A stretch of 64,000 bases of DNA, from assembly GCF_000153925.1 (NCBI RefSeq), contig NZ_DS264345.1, positions 124,001 through 188,000 on the forward strand, read 5' to 3'. Made by a program: the position numbers and the translations under genes. The notes beneath the pieces are model-generated. The model was not told where the DNA came from, ran no database searches, and worked only from the letters and a program-made list of their open reading frames with translations. Shown piece after piece: positions 56,798-64,000 of this stretch (the first letter of the stretch is position 1; each line of letters opens with the position of its first letter). This DNA comes from [Ruminococcus] torques ATCC 27756 (GTDB lineage: Bacteria > Bacillota > Clostridia > Lachnospirales > Lachnospiraceae).

Positions 56798-56836
56798 AAG
56801 GGGGACAGCGTTCGGTAAGAACAGCCTGCCCCTTTT
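56798..56836 (+). terminator. Hairpin with T tract between khpA and rimM
   Basis: AAGGGG (56798-56803) pairs with CCCCTT (56829-56834), and GTTC/GAAC pairs inside, followed by TTCTT. It may be a partial terminator that reduces expression of rimM-trmD relative to rpsP. Confidence 0.55.
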
Positions 56837-56915
56837 CTTATGCAACAGTCTGATTTTGCAGAATCGATACGATGGCAGAAAGAGAGAAAATTGATTGGAA
56901 CAAGGGAGAAGTGGA

Positions 56916-57422
56916 ATGGAACAGTTTTTGCAGGTAGGAGCGATTACTTCCACGCACGGAATTCGGGGAGAAGTAAAAGTATTTCCGACGACAGACGATC
57001 CGGCGCGGTTTAAAAAGCTGAAAAAAGTGATTTTGGATACAGGAAAACGTCAGATCGATATGGAGATTCAATCGGTTCGTTTTTTTAAACAGTTTGTGAT
57101 TGTTAAATTTAAAGGAATCGATAATATTAACGATGTAGAACAATATAAAGGAAGTTCCCTTTTTGTTTCAAGGGAAAACGCGGTAAGTCTGGAAGAAAAT
57201 GAATATTATATTGCCGATCTGATCGGCATGGAAGTGTTTACAGAGGAAGGACATTTCGGAATTGTAAAAGATGTGATGGAGACCGGTGCGAACGAAGTAT
57301 ATATTATAGATTCGGACGTTCATGGGGAAGTGCTCGTTCCGGCGATCAAGCAATGTATTGAAAATGTAGACGTAGAAAACGGAAAAATGCAGATCCGTCT
57401 GTTAGAGGGTCTGATCGGATAG
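56916..57422 (+). CDS. rimM: 16S rRNA processing protein RimM
   Basis: A 168-residue 30S maturation factor. The RimM N domain (LQVGAITSTHGIRGEVKVFPTTDDP) and the PRC-barrel (ENEYYIADLIGMEVFTEEGHFGIVKDV, then VHGEVLVPAIKQCIENVD) are present. ATG 56916 with AGGGAGAAGTGGA upstream is preferred over the frame start at 56895. trmD begins 27 bases later. Confidence 0.95.
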   Translation: MEQFLQVGAITSTHGIRGEVKVFPTTDDPARFKKLKKVILDTGKRQIDMEIQSVRFFKQFVIVKFKGIDNINDVEQYKGSSLFVSRENAVSLEENEYYIADLIGMEVFTEEGHFGIVKDVMETGANEVYIIDSDVHGEVLVPAIKQCIENVDVENGKMQIRLLEGLIG

Positions 57423-57449
57423 ATTTTAATGTTAGGAGAAGCAAAAAGA

Positions 57450-58334
57450 ATGAACTTTCATATACTTACGTTGTTTCCCGAAATGGTTGAAAACGGACTG
57501 AAAACAAGTATTATCGGGAGAGCGGTCGCCGGGGGACTGCTTTCGATCGAGGCTGTCAATATACGGGATTTTGCATTTAACAAGCATCAAAGTGTAGATG
57601 ATTATCCGTATGGAGGAGGAGCGGGAATGCTGATGCAGGCTGAGCCTGTGTATTTGGCATATAAAGATATCGAGGAACGGATCCAAAAGCGGATACAGAA
57701 TGCAAAAATGCAGAATGCAGAAACGGAAGAACAAGATGCGGAAGTGAAAGTGCAGAATGCAGGGATACAAGATGCAGAAACTGTAAGTCCGGATAAAAAA
57801 CTCCGTGTTGTCTATCTTTCTCCTCAGGGGAAGACTTTTGACCAGAAAATGGCAGAAGAACTGGCAGAGGAAGAAGATCTTGTTTTGCTGTGCGGGCATT
57901 ATGAAGGGATTGATGAACGTGTTTTGGAGGAGATCGTGACGGATTACGTCTCTATAGGAGACTATGTGCTCACAGGAGGGGAACTTCCGGCTATGGTCAT
58001 GGTAGATACGATCTCAAGGCTTGTGCCGGGCGTACTGCACAATGACGTCTCGGCAGAGTTTGAATCATTTCAGGATAATCTGCTGGAATATCCTCAGTAT
58101 TCCAGACCGGAAGAGTGGCACGGGAAAAAAGTTCCGCCGGTGCTTTTGTCGGGACATCATGCAAACATAGAAAAATGGAGAAGAGAACAGTCGATTCTGC
58201 GGACTTACGAGAGAAGACCGGATCTTCTTGAAAAAAGCTCGTTAACGTGGAAAGAAAAAAAGTGGCTGGAAGAGACGGTTAAGGAAAAAACAGTTCACGA
58301 AGAGCCGGAAGATGTGACAGAGTGCACGAATTGA
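57450..58334 (+). CDS. trmD: tRNA (guanine37-N1)-methyltransferase TrmD with a repetitive insertion
   Basis: A 294-residue SPOUT methyltransferase that makes m1G37. Core motifs are [53 protein letters not shown] and [15 protein letters not shown]. Between the first and second halves (about residues 81-115) is an extra segment of short repeats, [16 protein letters not shown] and [10 protein letters not shown], absent from the usual 230-250-residue enzyme. The DNA shows a repeated CAGAATGCA unit. The C terminus is also extended by charged residues. AGGAG lies 13 bases before ATG 57450. Confidence 0.95.
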   Translation: MNFHILTLFPEMVENGLKTSIIGRAVAGGLLSIEAVNIRDFAFNKHQSVDDYPYGGGAGMLMQAEPVYLAYKDIEERIQKRIQNAKMQNAETEEQDAEVKVQNAGIQDAETVSPDKKLRVVYLSPQGKTFDQKMAEELAEEEDLVLLCGHYEGIDERVLEEIVTDYVSIGDYVLTGGELPAMVMVDTISRLVPGVLHNDVSAEFESFQDNLLEYPQYSRPEEWHGKKVPPVLLSGHHANIEKWRREQSILRTYERRPDLLEKSSLTWKEKKWLEETVKEKTVHEEPEDVTECTN

Positions 58335-58479
58335 CATTATTACACTTTTTAGCTTGAATTTCCCGAAAACTTGAAAGTATAAGAATAAAAGGAGTAGAAT
58401 ATTTCGTTGGAGAGGTTGCCGGATATGGGAATCTCTTTATCAAATATATCTTTTATATAATAATAGGGAGGAAGAGAAA

Positions 58480-59847
58480 ATGAAGAAAAACATTTTCAAA
58501 AAAGCTGGCAGAGTGTTTACATCACTGGCTCTTGCAGTGTCTATTTGTCTGACGATGTCGGTTTCTGTTTTCGCTAAAAACGGTAACGACTTGGAAAACA
58601 AAAACATCAATTATCGCGATTATCTTTATTTTGTGATCGATGGAAAAGATTACAAGATGACAGATCTTACAACAGAGCCGGGCGTAGATCTTTCGGGAAG
58701 CAATGTGTCTGCCGAAGTTTACGCAAAAGTTGATATGGATGGTTTGAATGCGGCGATGAAGGCGTCAGGTTCCAAAGATACATTTGTCCTGCACAAGAAT
58801 ACATATATGTCACGTTATGAAAAATCGACAGAGCCGATTGTGTATAATTTCCAGGATGCCGGAAACGGTACATATGCGATCGTAGATAAGTCGGGAGCAC
58901 ATATGACATTGGATAACCTTGCGCATGTAGCTACTGTGGGATTGTATATCGGAAAAACAGCGGACAGCTCCAGCTATTATTTCGGTATGGACGCAGTTGT
59001 AACAAATCTTTTCAAACTGAATATTCTTGGAAAAGTGACAGCGAAGGCAACTGTAAACTATAAAAACGCAGAAGGAACGATTTTAAAACAGCTCGAGTAT
59101 GAGACGGAAACAACAGGATATTGGGGCGAGAATGTTCTTGTAGAATATGCGAATCTTCCGTTGATCGGAACATCTTATAATCTTGCGGGAGATACAACAG
59201 GCGCATGGATCAGTTACGGATATGAAAATGAGATCAACGTAACAGTTGAAAGAATTGAGCCGGTCTTTACTGGTCTGGAAACTAAAGTTGCAGAAGTAGA
59301 GGAGTTCCTTAACAAAACAGAAGACAAATACACAGAAGAATCAATGACGGCTCTTACAAACGCACTTGAAGCGGCAAAAAATATTCTTGCAAACAAAGAC
59401 AATGCAATCCAGGCAGATGTGGATGACGCTTTGACGGTGTTGACAGATGCGAAAGACAAGCTTGTTTTGGTTCAGGAAGAAACAGTTAATCTGAAGGCGT
59501 TGCAAGACAAAGTTGCAGAAGTAGAAAAATTCCTTGCAGAGACAAAGACAGAATATACAAAAGAGTCTATGAAAGCTTTGAAAGACGCGCTCGCAGATGC
59601 AAAAGCAATTCTTGCAGATCCGAAAAATGCAAAACAGGCGGATGTAGATAACGCGTTGAAAACTTTGACAAAAGCAAAAGAAGGTCTTGTACCGGTAACA
59701 AGCGACTCGAAAGGAACGGAAGCTGCAAAGCAGGAAGCAAAAGCTCCGGTTACAGGAGATCATTCGTTTGCGGGAATCACGCTTTTGGCATCTATGCTTT
59801 GTCTTGCGGCAGGAACGATCGTGTTTGTAAAGAGAAAACACATTTAG
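58480..59847 (+). CDS. Surface protein with MucBP-like and FIVAR repeats and TGD sorting signal
   Basis: A 455-residue secreted protein: signal peptide about 1-32 (ending SVFAKN), a novel N-terminal domain (about 35-180), a MucBP-like beta domain (about 188-262; ATVNYKNAEGTILKQ), two FIVAR helical repeats (about 268-345 and 348-420) that are similar in sequence, then KAPVTGD, a hydrophobic segment and KRKHI. A cell-wall anchored adhesin or lectin is likely; ligand unknown. It stands between trmD and rplS, which are normally adjacent. A 145-base gap with GGGAGG before it gives its own ribosome binding site. Confidence 0.85.
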   Translation: MKKNIFKKAGRVFTSLALAVSICLTMSVSVFAKNGNDLENKNINYRDYLYFVIDGKDYKMTDLTTEPGVDLSGSNVSAEVYAKVDMDGLNAAMKASGSKDTFVLHKNTYMSRYEKSTEPIVYNFQDAGNGTYAIVDKSGAHMTLDNLAHVATVGLYIGKTADSSSYYFGMDAVVTNLFKLNILGKVTAKATVNYKNAEGTILKQLEYETETTGYWGENVLVEYANLPLIGTSYNLAGDTTGAWISYGYENEINVTVERIEPVFTGLETKVAEVEEFLNKTEDKYTEESMTALTNALEAAKNILANKDNAIQADVDDALTVLTDAKDKLVLVQEETVNLKALQDKVAEVEKFLAETKTEYTKESMKALKDALADAKAILADPKNAKQADVDNALKTLTKAKEGLVPVTSDSKGTEAAKQEAKAPVTGDHSFAGITLLASMLCLAAGTIVFVKRKHI

Positions 59848-59850
59848 GAC

Positions 59851-59960
59851 TTGTCAATCGGCACAAAATATGATAGACTACAGAAGTTGTGAAAAGAAGA
59901 GCGATGGTCCTCTGACACATTTTTAGTGTTAAGAACGTCAAATATGAAGGAGGTCACACA
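59851..59960 (+). promoter_or_regulatory. rplS promoter and leader (candidate L19 autoregulatory leader)
   Basis: TTGTCA (59851-59856) is 17 bases from TAGACT (59874-59879), so rplS has its own promoter after the surface gene. The leader contains GACAC-ATTTTTA-GTGTT around 59920 and ends in AAGGAGG. Its placement and size fit the known L19 leader, but I could not verify the consensus. Confidence 0.45.
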
Positions 59961-59962
59961 AA

Positions 59963-60310
59963 ATGAACGATATCATTAAGAAAATCGAAGCAGAACAGTT
60001 GAAAGAAAACGCACCGGAATTTAATGTCGGCGATACAGTAAAAGTATACGCGAAGATTAAAGAGGGAAACCGCGAAAGAATCCAGGTTTTTGAAGGAACA
60101 GTTCTGAAAAGACAGGGCGGCGGAGCAAGAGAGACTTTCACAGTAAGAAAGACATCTAACGGAATCGGAGTTGAGAAGACATGGCCGATCCACTCGCCAC
60201 ATGTTGAAAAAGTAGAAGTTATCCGCAGAGGTAAAGTAAGAAGAGCGAAACTGAACTACTTGAGAAAACGTGTAGGAAAAGCTGCAAAAGTAAAAGAATT
60301 AGTAAAATAG
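59963..60310 (+). CDS. rplS: 50S ribosomal protein L19
   Basis: A 115-residue L19 protein: [46 protein letters not shown] and [34 protein letters not shown] 12 bases before the ATG. It is followed by a strong terminator at 60322. Confidence 0.98.
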   Translation: MNDIIKKIEAEQLKENAPEFNVGDTVKVYAKIKEGNRERIQVFEGTVLKRQGGGARETFTVRKTSNGIGVEKTWPIHSPHVEKVEVIRRGKVRRAKLNYLRKRVGKAAKVKELVK

Positions 60311-60321
60311 TAACCAGTGAG

Positions 60322-60357
60322 AGGGACAATTACAGATTTGTATATTGTCCCTTTTTT
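60322..60357 (+). terminator. Intrinsic terminator after rplS
   Basis: AGGGACAAT (60322-60330) and ATTGTCCCT (60344-60352) form a perfect nine-base-pair stem, then TTTTT. Confidence 0.85.
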
Positions 60358-60361
60358 GTAA

Positions 60362-60410
60362 TTGCGGCGAGCGAAAGCCCGGGCTTGCCGAGATCTTGGC
60401 GTCCGCTTAC
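60362..60410 (+). repeat. Intergenic repeat B, copy 2
   Basis: GCGGCGAGCGAAAG, TTGCCGAGATCTTGGC and CCGCTTACGATC resemble 36780-36832 and directly follow the rplS terminator, as copy 1 follows the 6S terminator. The centre GCCGAGATCTTGGC is a near-palindrome. Confidence 0.5.
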
Positions 60411-60489
60411 GATCTTAAATTTTCCGGAAGAGGGAAAAGAAAGATGGCAGAGGCGGGCAGTCGGCAGAAGCGATTAGAGCGGAGGGGTT

Positions 60490-60651
60490 ATGGGAGAGTT
60501 AGACTTTCGGAAGAAACGTAAAAATACAAACATACGGGGCACGGCAAGAAAGCAGGGAAAGAATTCCAGACAACGCGAACTGAGATTTGAAAACGAAAAA
60601 AGAGAGAAACGGTCTTCCGGTAAACGCTGGGGAAAAAATAAAAAAAAATAA
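60490..60651 (+). CDS. 53-residue highly basic hypothetical protein before lepB
   Basis: A short frame, GELDFRKKRKNTNIRG to KRWGKNKKK, about 40% Lys and Arg, with no hydrophobic residues to speak of. GGAGGGG precedes the ATG at 60490. Its stop is 14 bases before the lepB start, so translation is probably coupled. It may bind nucleic acid or the membrane; no family recognised. It is too regular and too well placed to be noise, but it could be a leader peptide. Confidence 0.6.
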   Translation: MGELDFRKKRKNTNIRGTARKQGKNSRQRELRFENEKREKRSSGKRWGKNKKK

Positions 60652-60665
60652 CAAAAGGGATCGTT

Positions 60666-61166
60666 TTGTGGGCAGTGGAACTTTTGCTCGTATGTATGAC
60701 GGCGGTTTTTCTCGTAGCAGCTTTCGGACAGAGAGTGAATGTTATCGGAGATTCGATGTCGCCTGTTTTAAAAAACGGAAATGTTGTGATGATAAATCAC
60801 TTTATTTATAATATAAAAGATCCTTCGAGAGGAGATATAGCGGCGTTTCAAAAAGACGGAGACGAGCGGTATTTTGTAAAACGGATCGTAGGACTCCCGG
60901 GAGAGACGGTGCAGATCAAAGAAGGAAAACTGCTTATCGACGGAAAACCGCTGAAAGCAGAGTATGTGTCGGATATCGGATATGCGGGAACAGCGTCCGA
61001 ACCGGTCCATCTGGGAAAAGATGAATATTTCCTTTTGGGAGATAATGAGACTGCCAGTGATGACAGTCGTGAAGAAAAAATCGGCAATATTAAGAAAAAA
61101 GAGATTTATGGTGAAGTTTGGTTTGTTATAAAACCGTGGTCAGACATCGGTTTTGTTTCAGACTGA
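60666..61166 (+). CDS. lepB: Signal peptidase I (first copy)
   Basis: A 166-residue type I signal peptidase with one N-terminal membrane anchor. Box motifs: GDSMSPVLKNG with catalytic Ser near residue 36, RYFVKRIVGLPGETV with catalytic Lys, and GDNETASDDSREE. In the frame, no ATG precedes this region; the TTG at 60666 has AAAGGGA 5 bases upstream and is the best start. The last box is less canonical than in the second copy. It is translated with the 53-residue gene and precedes rbgA by 17 bases. Confidence 0.9.
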   Translation: MWAVELLLVCMTAVFLVAAFGQRVNVIGDSMSPVLKNGNVVMINHFIYNIKDPSRGDIAAFQKDGDERYFVKRIVGLPGETVQIKEGKLLIDGKPLKAEYVSDIGYAGTASEPVHLGKDEYFLLGDNETASDDSREEKIGNIKKKEIYGEVWFVIKPWSDIGFVSD

Positions 61167-61183
61167 TTTTAGGAGGGAGATTC

Positions 61184-62026
61184 ATGCACTTTCAATGGTA
61201 TCCCGGGCATATGACGAAAGCCCGCAGAATGATGCAGGAAAATATAAAACTGATCGATCTGATCATAGAGCTTGTAGATGCGCGCGTTCCGCTTAGCAGC
61301 CGTAATCCTGATATTGATGAGCTCGGGAAAAATAAGGCGCGTCTGATCCTGCTGAACAAATCAGATCTTGCAGAGGAACGGATCAATGACGAATGGATCG
61401 ACTACTTTAAAGACAGAGGATATTCTGCCGTAAAGGTGAACTCAAAAAAAGGCGGCGGTATGAATCAGATCCGTTCTGCGATTCAGGAGGCGTGTAAGGA
61501 AAAAACAGAGCGCGACCGTAAAAGAGGAATTTTAAATCGCCCTGTCCGCGCGATGGTTGTCGGCATTCCGAATGTCGGGAAGTCTACGTTTATCAATTCC
61601 CTCGCGGGGAAGGCATGTGCGAAGACTGGGAATAAGCCGGGCGTTACAAAAGGGAAACAGTGGATCCGGCTTAATAAAAATGTAGAATTACTTGACACCC
61701 CGGGAATTCTCTGGCCGAAGTTTGAAGATCAGGAAGTCGGAAAAAAACTGGCGTTTATCGGTTCAATCAAAGATGAGATTCTTCAGACAGAAGAACTTTC
61801 CACAGAACTGATCAAGTTTTTAAATGCAGAATATGCGGGAGTGCTGGAAGAAAAATACAGTATCGAACATTTGGAAGATGTATATGAATGTCTTACGGAG
61901 ATTGCAAAAAGCAGACATTGCATCGTGCGCGGAAGCGAACTTGACACGGAAAAAGCCGCAGCGATCCTTCTTGATGATTTTCGCAGCGGAAAGCTGGGGA
62001 GAATCTCATTGGAACGTCCACAGTAA
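61184..62026 (+). CDS. rbgA: Ribosome biogenesis GTPase RbgA (YlqF)
   Basis: A 280-residue circularly permuted GTPase for late 50S assembly. FQWYPGHMTKARR at the N terminus, G4 motif LLNKSDLAEE, G1 VVGIPNVGKSTFIN, G3 DTPGILWPKFED and the RNA-binding C-terminal helical domain. AGGAGG sits 7-8 bases before ATG 61184; the longer reading from 61118 runs through the lepB 3' end. It follows rplS-lepB as in many Firmicutes. Confidence 0.96.
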   Translation: MHFQWYPGHMTKARRMMQENIKLIDLIIELVDARVPLSSRNPDIDELGKNKARLILLNKSDLAEERINDEWIDYFKDRGYSAVKVNSKKGGGMNQIRSAIQEACKEKTERDRKRGILNRPVRAMVVGIPNVGKSTFINSLAGKACAKTGNKPGVTKGKQWIRLNKNVELLDTPGILWPKFEDQEVGKKLAFIGSIKDEILQTEELSTELIKFLNAEYAGVLEEKYSIEHLEDVYECLTEIAKSRHCIVRGSELDTEKAAAILLDDFRSGKLGRISLERPQ

Positions 62027-62174
62027 TTATAAAAAGAAATTCACAAAGCGGGAAGAGAAGATCGTGAACGTCAGATAGAAAAAAAGACTGCGGGCGGAAA
62101 ATGTGAAGAAAAAGAGCAGAAGCAGCAAAAAGAATGACTGCAAAAAGATGTGCATATAGCAGAGGTTGACTTGA

Positions 62175-62711
62175 ATGAAAGATGTAATAAAAGAACTTGT
62201 AGGATGGATCGTATCGATTCTGCTGATCGTGGCGGTATCTTATCTGATCGTTACATTTGTCGGACAGAGAACGCAGGTAAGCGGTTCATCTATGGAGACA
62301 ACTTTGTCGGACGGAGATCACCTTATCGTAGATAAGATTTCGTACCGGTTCCGGGAGCCGCAGCGTTACGAGATCGTTGTATTTCCGTACCGATATGAAA
62401 AAAATACTTACTATATTAAACGGATCATCGGACTTCCGGGGGAAACGGTTCAGATTGTAGACGGATATATTTATATAAACGGAAAACAGCTTGATGAGCA
62501 TTACGGAAATGAAATAATAGAAGAAGCGGGAATGGCGGCAGAACCGGTTACTCTCGGAGAAGACGAGTATTTTGTGATGGGAGATAATCGAAATAACAGT
62601 CAGGACAGCAGGGTGTCCGATGTGGGCGCGATCCATAGAGATGAATTGATGGGGCGCGCGTGGATACGGATCTGGCCGCTTGATCAGTTCGGGGTGATAA
62701 AACATGAGTAA
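62175..62711 (+). CDS. lepB: Signal peptidase I (second copy)
   Basis: A 178-residue signal peptidase with a membrane anchor at about 10-30, catalytic Ser in SGSSMETTLSDGD, catalytic Lys in YYIKRIIGLPGETV and the GDNRNNSQDSR box. It is 148 bases after rbgA and its stop overlaps the rnhB start by 8 bases. With the first copy it flanks rbgA; two signal peptidases are consistent with the number of large secreted proteins encoded here. Confidence 0.93.
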   Translation: MKDVIKELVGWIVSILLIVAVSYLIVTFVGQRTQVSGSSMETTLSDGDHLIVDKISYRFREPQRYEIVVFPYRYEKNTYYIKRIIGLPGETVQIVDGYIYINGKQLDEHYGNEIIEEAGMAAEPVTLGEDEYFVMGDNRNNSQDSRVSDVGAIHRDELMGRAWIRIWPLDQFGVIKHE

Positions 62712-63471
62712 AAGTATTGCACAGATCAAAGAAGAATTCGGAAAAGCGGATGAGAAGGAACGAGAAGCGCTGTACAGTATGTATGATGCTGATGCCCGCA
62801 GCGGCGTTCAGAAACTGATCGCTTCCTACCGAAAAAAAGAAGAGGCGCTTCGCTTAGAGCGGGAGCGCCTTTCTCTCATGAAAAGTTATGAGAGAAAATA
62901 CAAAGATGCAGAAATGATATGCGGAATCGATGAAGCGGGAAGAGGACCGCTGGCAGGGCCGGTTGTGGCAGGCGCGGTTATTTTGCCGAAAGATTGTGAA
63001 ATCTTATATCTGAACGATTCTAAGAAGCTTTCGGCATCGAGAAGAGAAGCGCTCTACGATGAAATTATGGAGAAAGCAGTTGCTGTCGGCGTCGGAATGG
63101 CAAGTCCCGCAAGGATAGACGAGATCAATATTCTGCAGGCTACATATGAGGCGATGCGTAAAGCGGTAGAGCAGCTTTCGGTTGTACCGGATCTTCTTTT
63201 AAACGATGCGGTTACGATTCCGGAGATGCCCTATCGTCAAGTGCCGATCGTGAAAGGAGATGCAAAAAGTGTTTCCATTGCGGCGGCAAGCGTTATCGCG
63301 AAAGTGACAAGAGACAGACTGATGATGCAGTATGATAAGATCCTTCCGGAGTATGGATTTGCACAAAATAAAGGGTACGGGTCGCAAAGTCATATTGAAG
63401 CGTTGAAACGTGTCGGAGCAAGTCCGATCCACAGACGTTCGTTTATCAAAAATTTTATTTCAGAAGAATAA
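62704..63471 (+). CDS. rnhB: Ribonuclease HII
   Basis: A 255-residue RNase that removes ribonucleotides from DNA. After an N-terminal helical extension (about 70 residues) it has CGIDEAGRGPLAGPVVAGAVIL with the first catalytic Asp and Glu, LNDSKKLSASRRE, and KGDAKSVSIAAASVIAKVTRDR. It overlaps lepB by 8 bases and keeps the conserved rbgA-rnhB-yraN order. Confidence 0.96.
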   Translation: MSKSIAQIKEEFGKADEKEREALYSMYDADARSGVQKLIASYRKKEEALRLERERLSLMKSYERKYKDAEMICGIDEAGRGPLAGPVVAGAVILPKDCEILYLNDSKKLSASRREALYDEIMEKAVAVGVGMASPARIDEINILQATYEAMRKAVEQLSVVPDLLLNDAVTIPEMPYRQVPIVKGDAKSVSIAAASVIAKVTRDRLMMQYDKILPEYGFAQNKGYGSQSHIEALKRVGASPIHRRSFIKNFISEE

Positions 63472-63528
63472 AGACAGAAAAAACATTTAAAACAGAATTT
63501 CAAAAATTATGAAAAAGAATGTGGTAAA

Positions 63529-63891
63529 ATGAAGCGAAACGTAAAGCAAAACAACAGATCTGTCGGAGCTGTATACGAGCAGGCGGCAGGATATTATCTG
63601 GAACAAAACGGTTATGAACTGATCGAGTATAATTACAGATGCCGTGACGGCGAGATTGATATTATTGCAAAAGACGGAGACTGTTATGTGTTTTGCGAAG
63701 TGAAATATCGTTCCGGCAGACAGGCGGGCAATCCGCTGGAGGCGGTCGATCAAAGAAAGCAAAAAAAGATTTTTCGGTGTGCGCTGTACTATACGGTACA
63801 GCATGGAATTGAAGATGCGCAGTGCCGCTTTGATGTGATCGGGGTGGAAGGTACAGAGATTACGCATATAAAGAATGCATTTGTGGGGTGA
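63529..63891 (+). CDS. YraN/UPF0102 family nuclease-fold protein
   Basis: A 120-residue protein with a restriction-endonuclease-like core: RDGEIDIIAKDGDCYVFCEVKYR supplies the E, D and ExK residues of the nuclease motif. Family function is not settled; a Holliday-junction or DNA-processing role has been proposed. It follows rnhB by 57 bases and precedes the pgeF-like gene by 4. Confidence 0.9.
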   Translation: MKRNVKQNNRSVGAVYEQAAGYYLEQNGYELIEYNYRCRDGEIDIIAKDGDCYVFCEVKYRSGRQAGNPLEAVDQRKQKKIFRCALYYTVQHGIEDAQCRFDVIGVEGTEITHIKNAFVG

Positions 63892-63895
63892 CGGT

Positions 63896-64000
63896 ATGAG
63901 TTTAGGGTTAGTTTATAAAAATGGAGAACATATTTTTGACGAAGTGTGCGGAGAAGTTCCGTTTTTGACATATCCGCTATTTGAAAAGACGGGAGTTGTA
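63896..64000 (+). CDS. PgeF/YfiH multicopper-oxidase-like family protein, 3'-truncated by window edge
   Basis: Only the first 35 residues are visible (SLGLVYKNGEHIFDEVC, then VPFLTYPLFEKTGVV). The PFLTYPLFEKTG segment resembles the start of the YfiH/PgeF family, which is followed by HGFSTR. The ATG is 4 bases after the preceding stop. The rest of the gene is outside the window. Confidence 0.65.
   Translation, partial: MSLGLVYKNGEHIFDEVCGEVPFLTYPLFEKTGVV

Overview
The window looks like chromosome of a low-GC, Gram-positive gut anaerobe of the Lachnospiraceae type (Ruminococcus/Mediterraneibacter-like). The reasons are an archaeal-type split glutamate synthase, type III glutamine synthetase, an LL-diaminopimelate aminotransferase, a FeoA-FeoB fusion, a Clostridia-type 6S RNA, a SleL/YaaH-like LysM-GH18 enzyme that suggests sporulation, and very large FIVAR-containing surface proteins, one of them a sialidase. 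Species assignment is inference; no rRNA gene or phylogenetic marker was compared.

Layout. 1-2340: 3' end of pyrB, pyrI, a hotdog thioesterase and a DUF1275 membrane protein. 2427-8354: a 1975-residue secreted SGNH esterase + CBM40 + GH33 sialidase. 8434-13745 (minus): one operon encoding a three-gene split glutamate synthase, a short glutamine synthetase I and an ANTAR regulator with a degenerate receiver. 13913-28127 (plus): a divergent run with glutamine synthetase III, an Amt-PII fusion, asnB, pyrG, purF, carA, carB and dapL. 28340-31290: a decayed pstB remnant followed by phoU and a two-component system. 31447-36392: GntR regulator, clpC, a conserved hypothetical gene, radA. 36398-40300: a 6S RNA between two kinds of palindromic intergenic repeat, a BrkB/YihY membrane protein whose start is out of frame, LysM-GH18, iron alcohol dehydrogenase. 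40457-43008: cbiG, PAP2 phosphatase, a membrane-anchored SurA/PrsA-like protein. 43088-46903: a 1271-residue beta-helix surface protein. 47001-54395: AraC regulator, feoAB, a TruA paralogue lacking the catalytic Asp, a thioesterase, small hypothetical genes, a Cys/Gly-rich mini-protein and a leaderless subtilase. 54452-64000: the ylxM-ffh-rpsP-khpA-rimM-trmD-rplS-lepB-rbgA-lepB-rnhB-yraN-pgeF translation/secretion cluster, interrupted by a sortase-type surface protein.

How it fits together. The centre of the window is a nitrogen hub: ammonium uptake and PII sensing, glutamine synthesis by two different synthetases, glutamate synthase, and then four consecutive glutamine amidotransferase enzymes that spend the glutamine. 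The two halves are divergent. Each starts with a strong sigma-A-type promoter, and terminator-like hairpins occupy the first nucleotides of each transcript, so premature termination is the most likely control point. The encoded ANTAR protein is the natural, unproven, candidate antiterminator. The three surface proteins share a TGD motif 34-35 residues from the C terminus, which suggests one sortase not encoded here. No CRISPR array, tRNA, rRNA, insertion sequence or prophage was seen.
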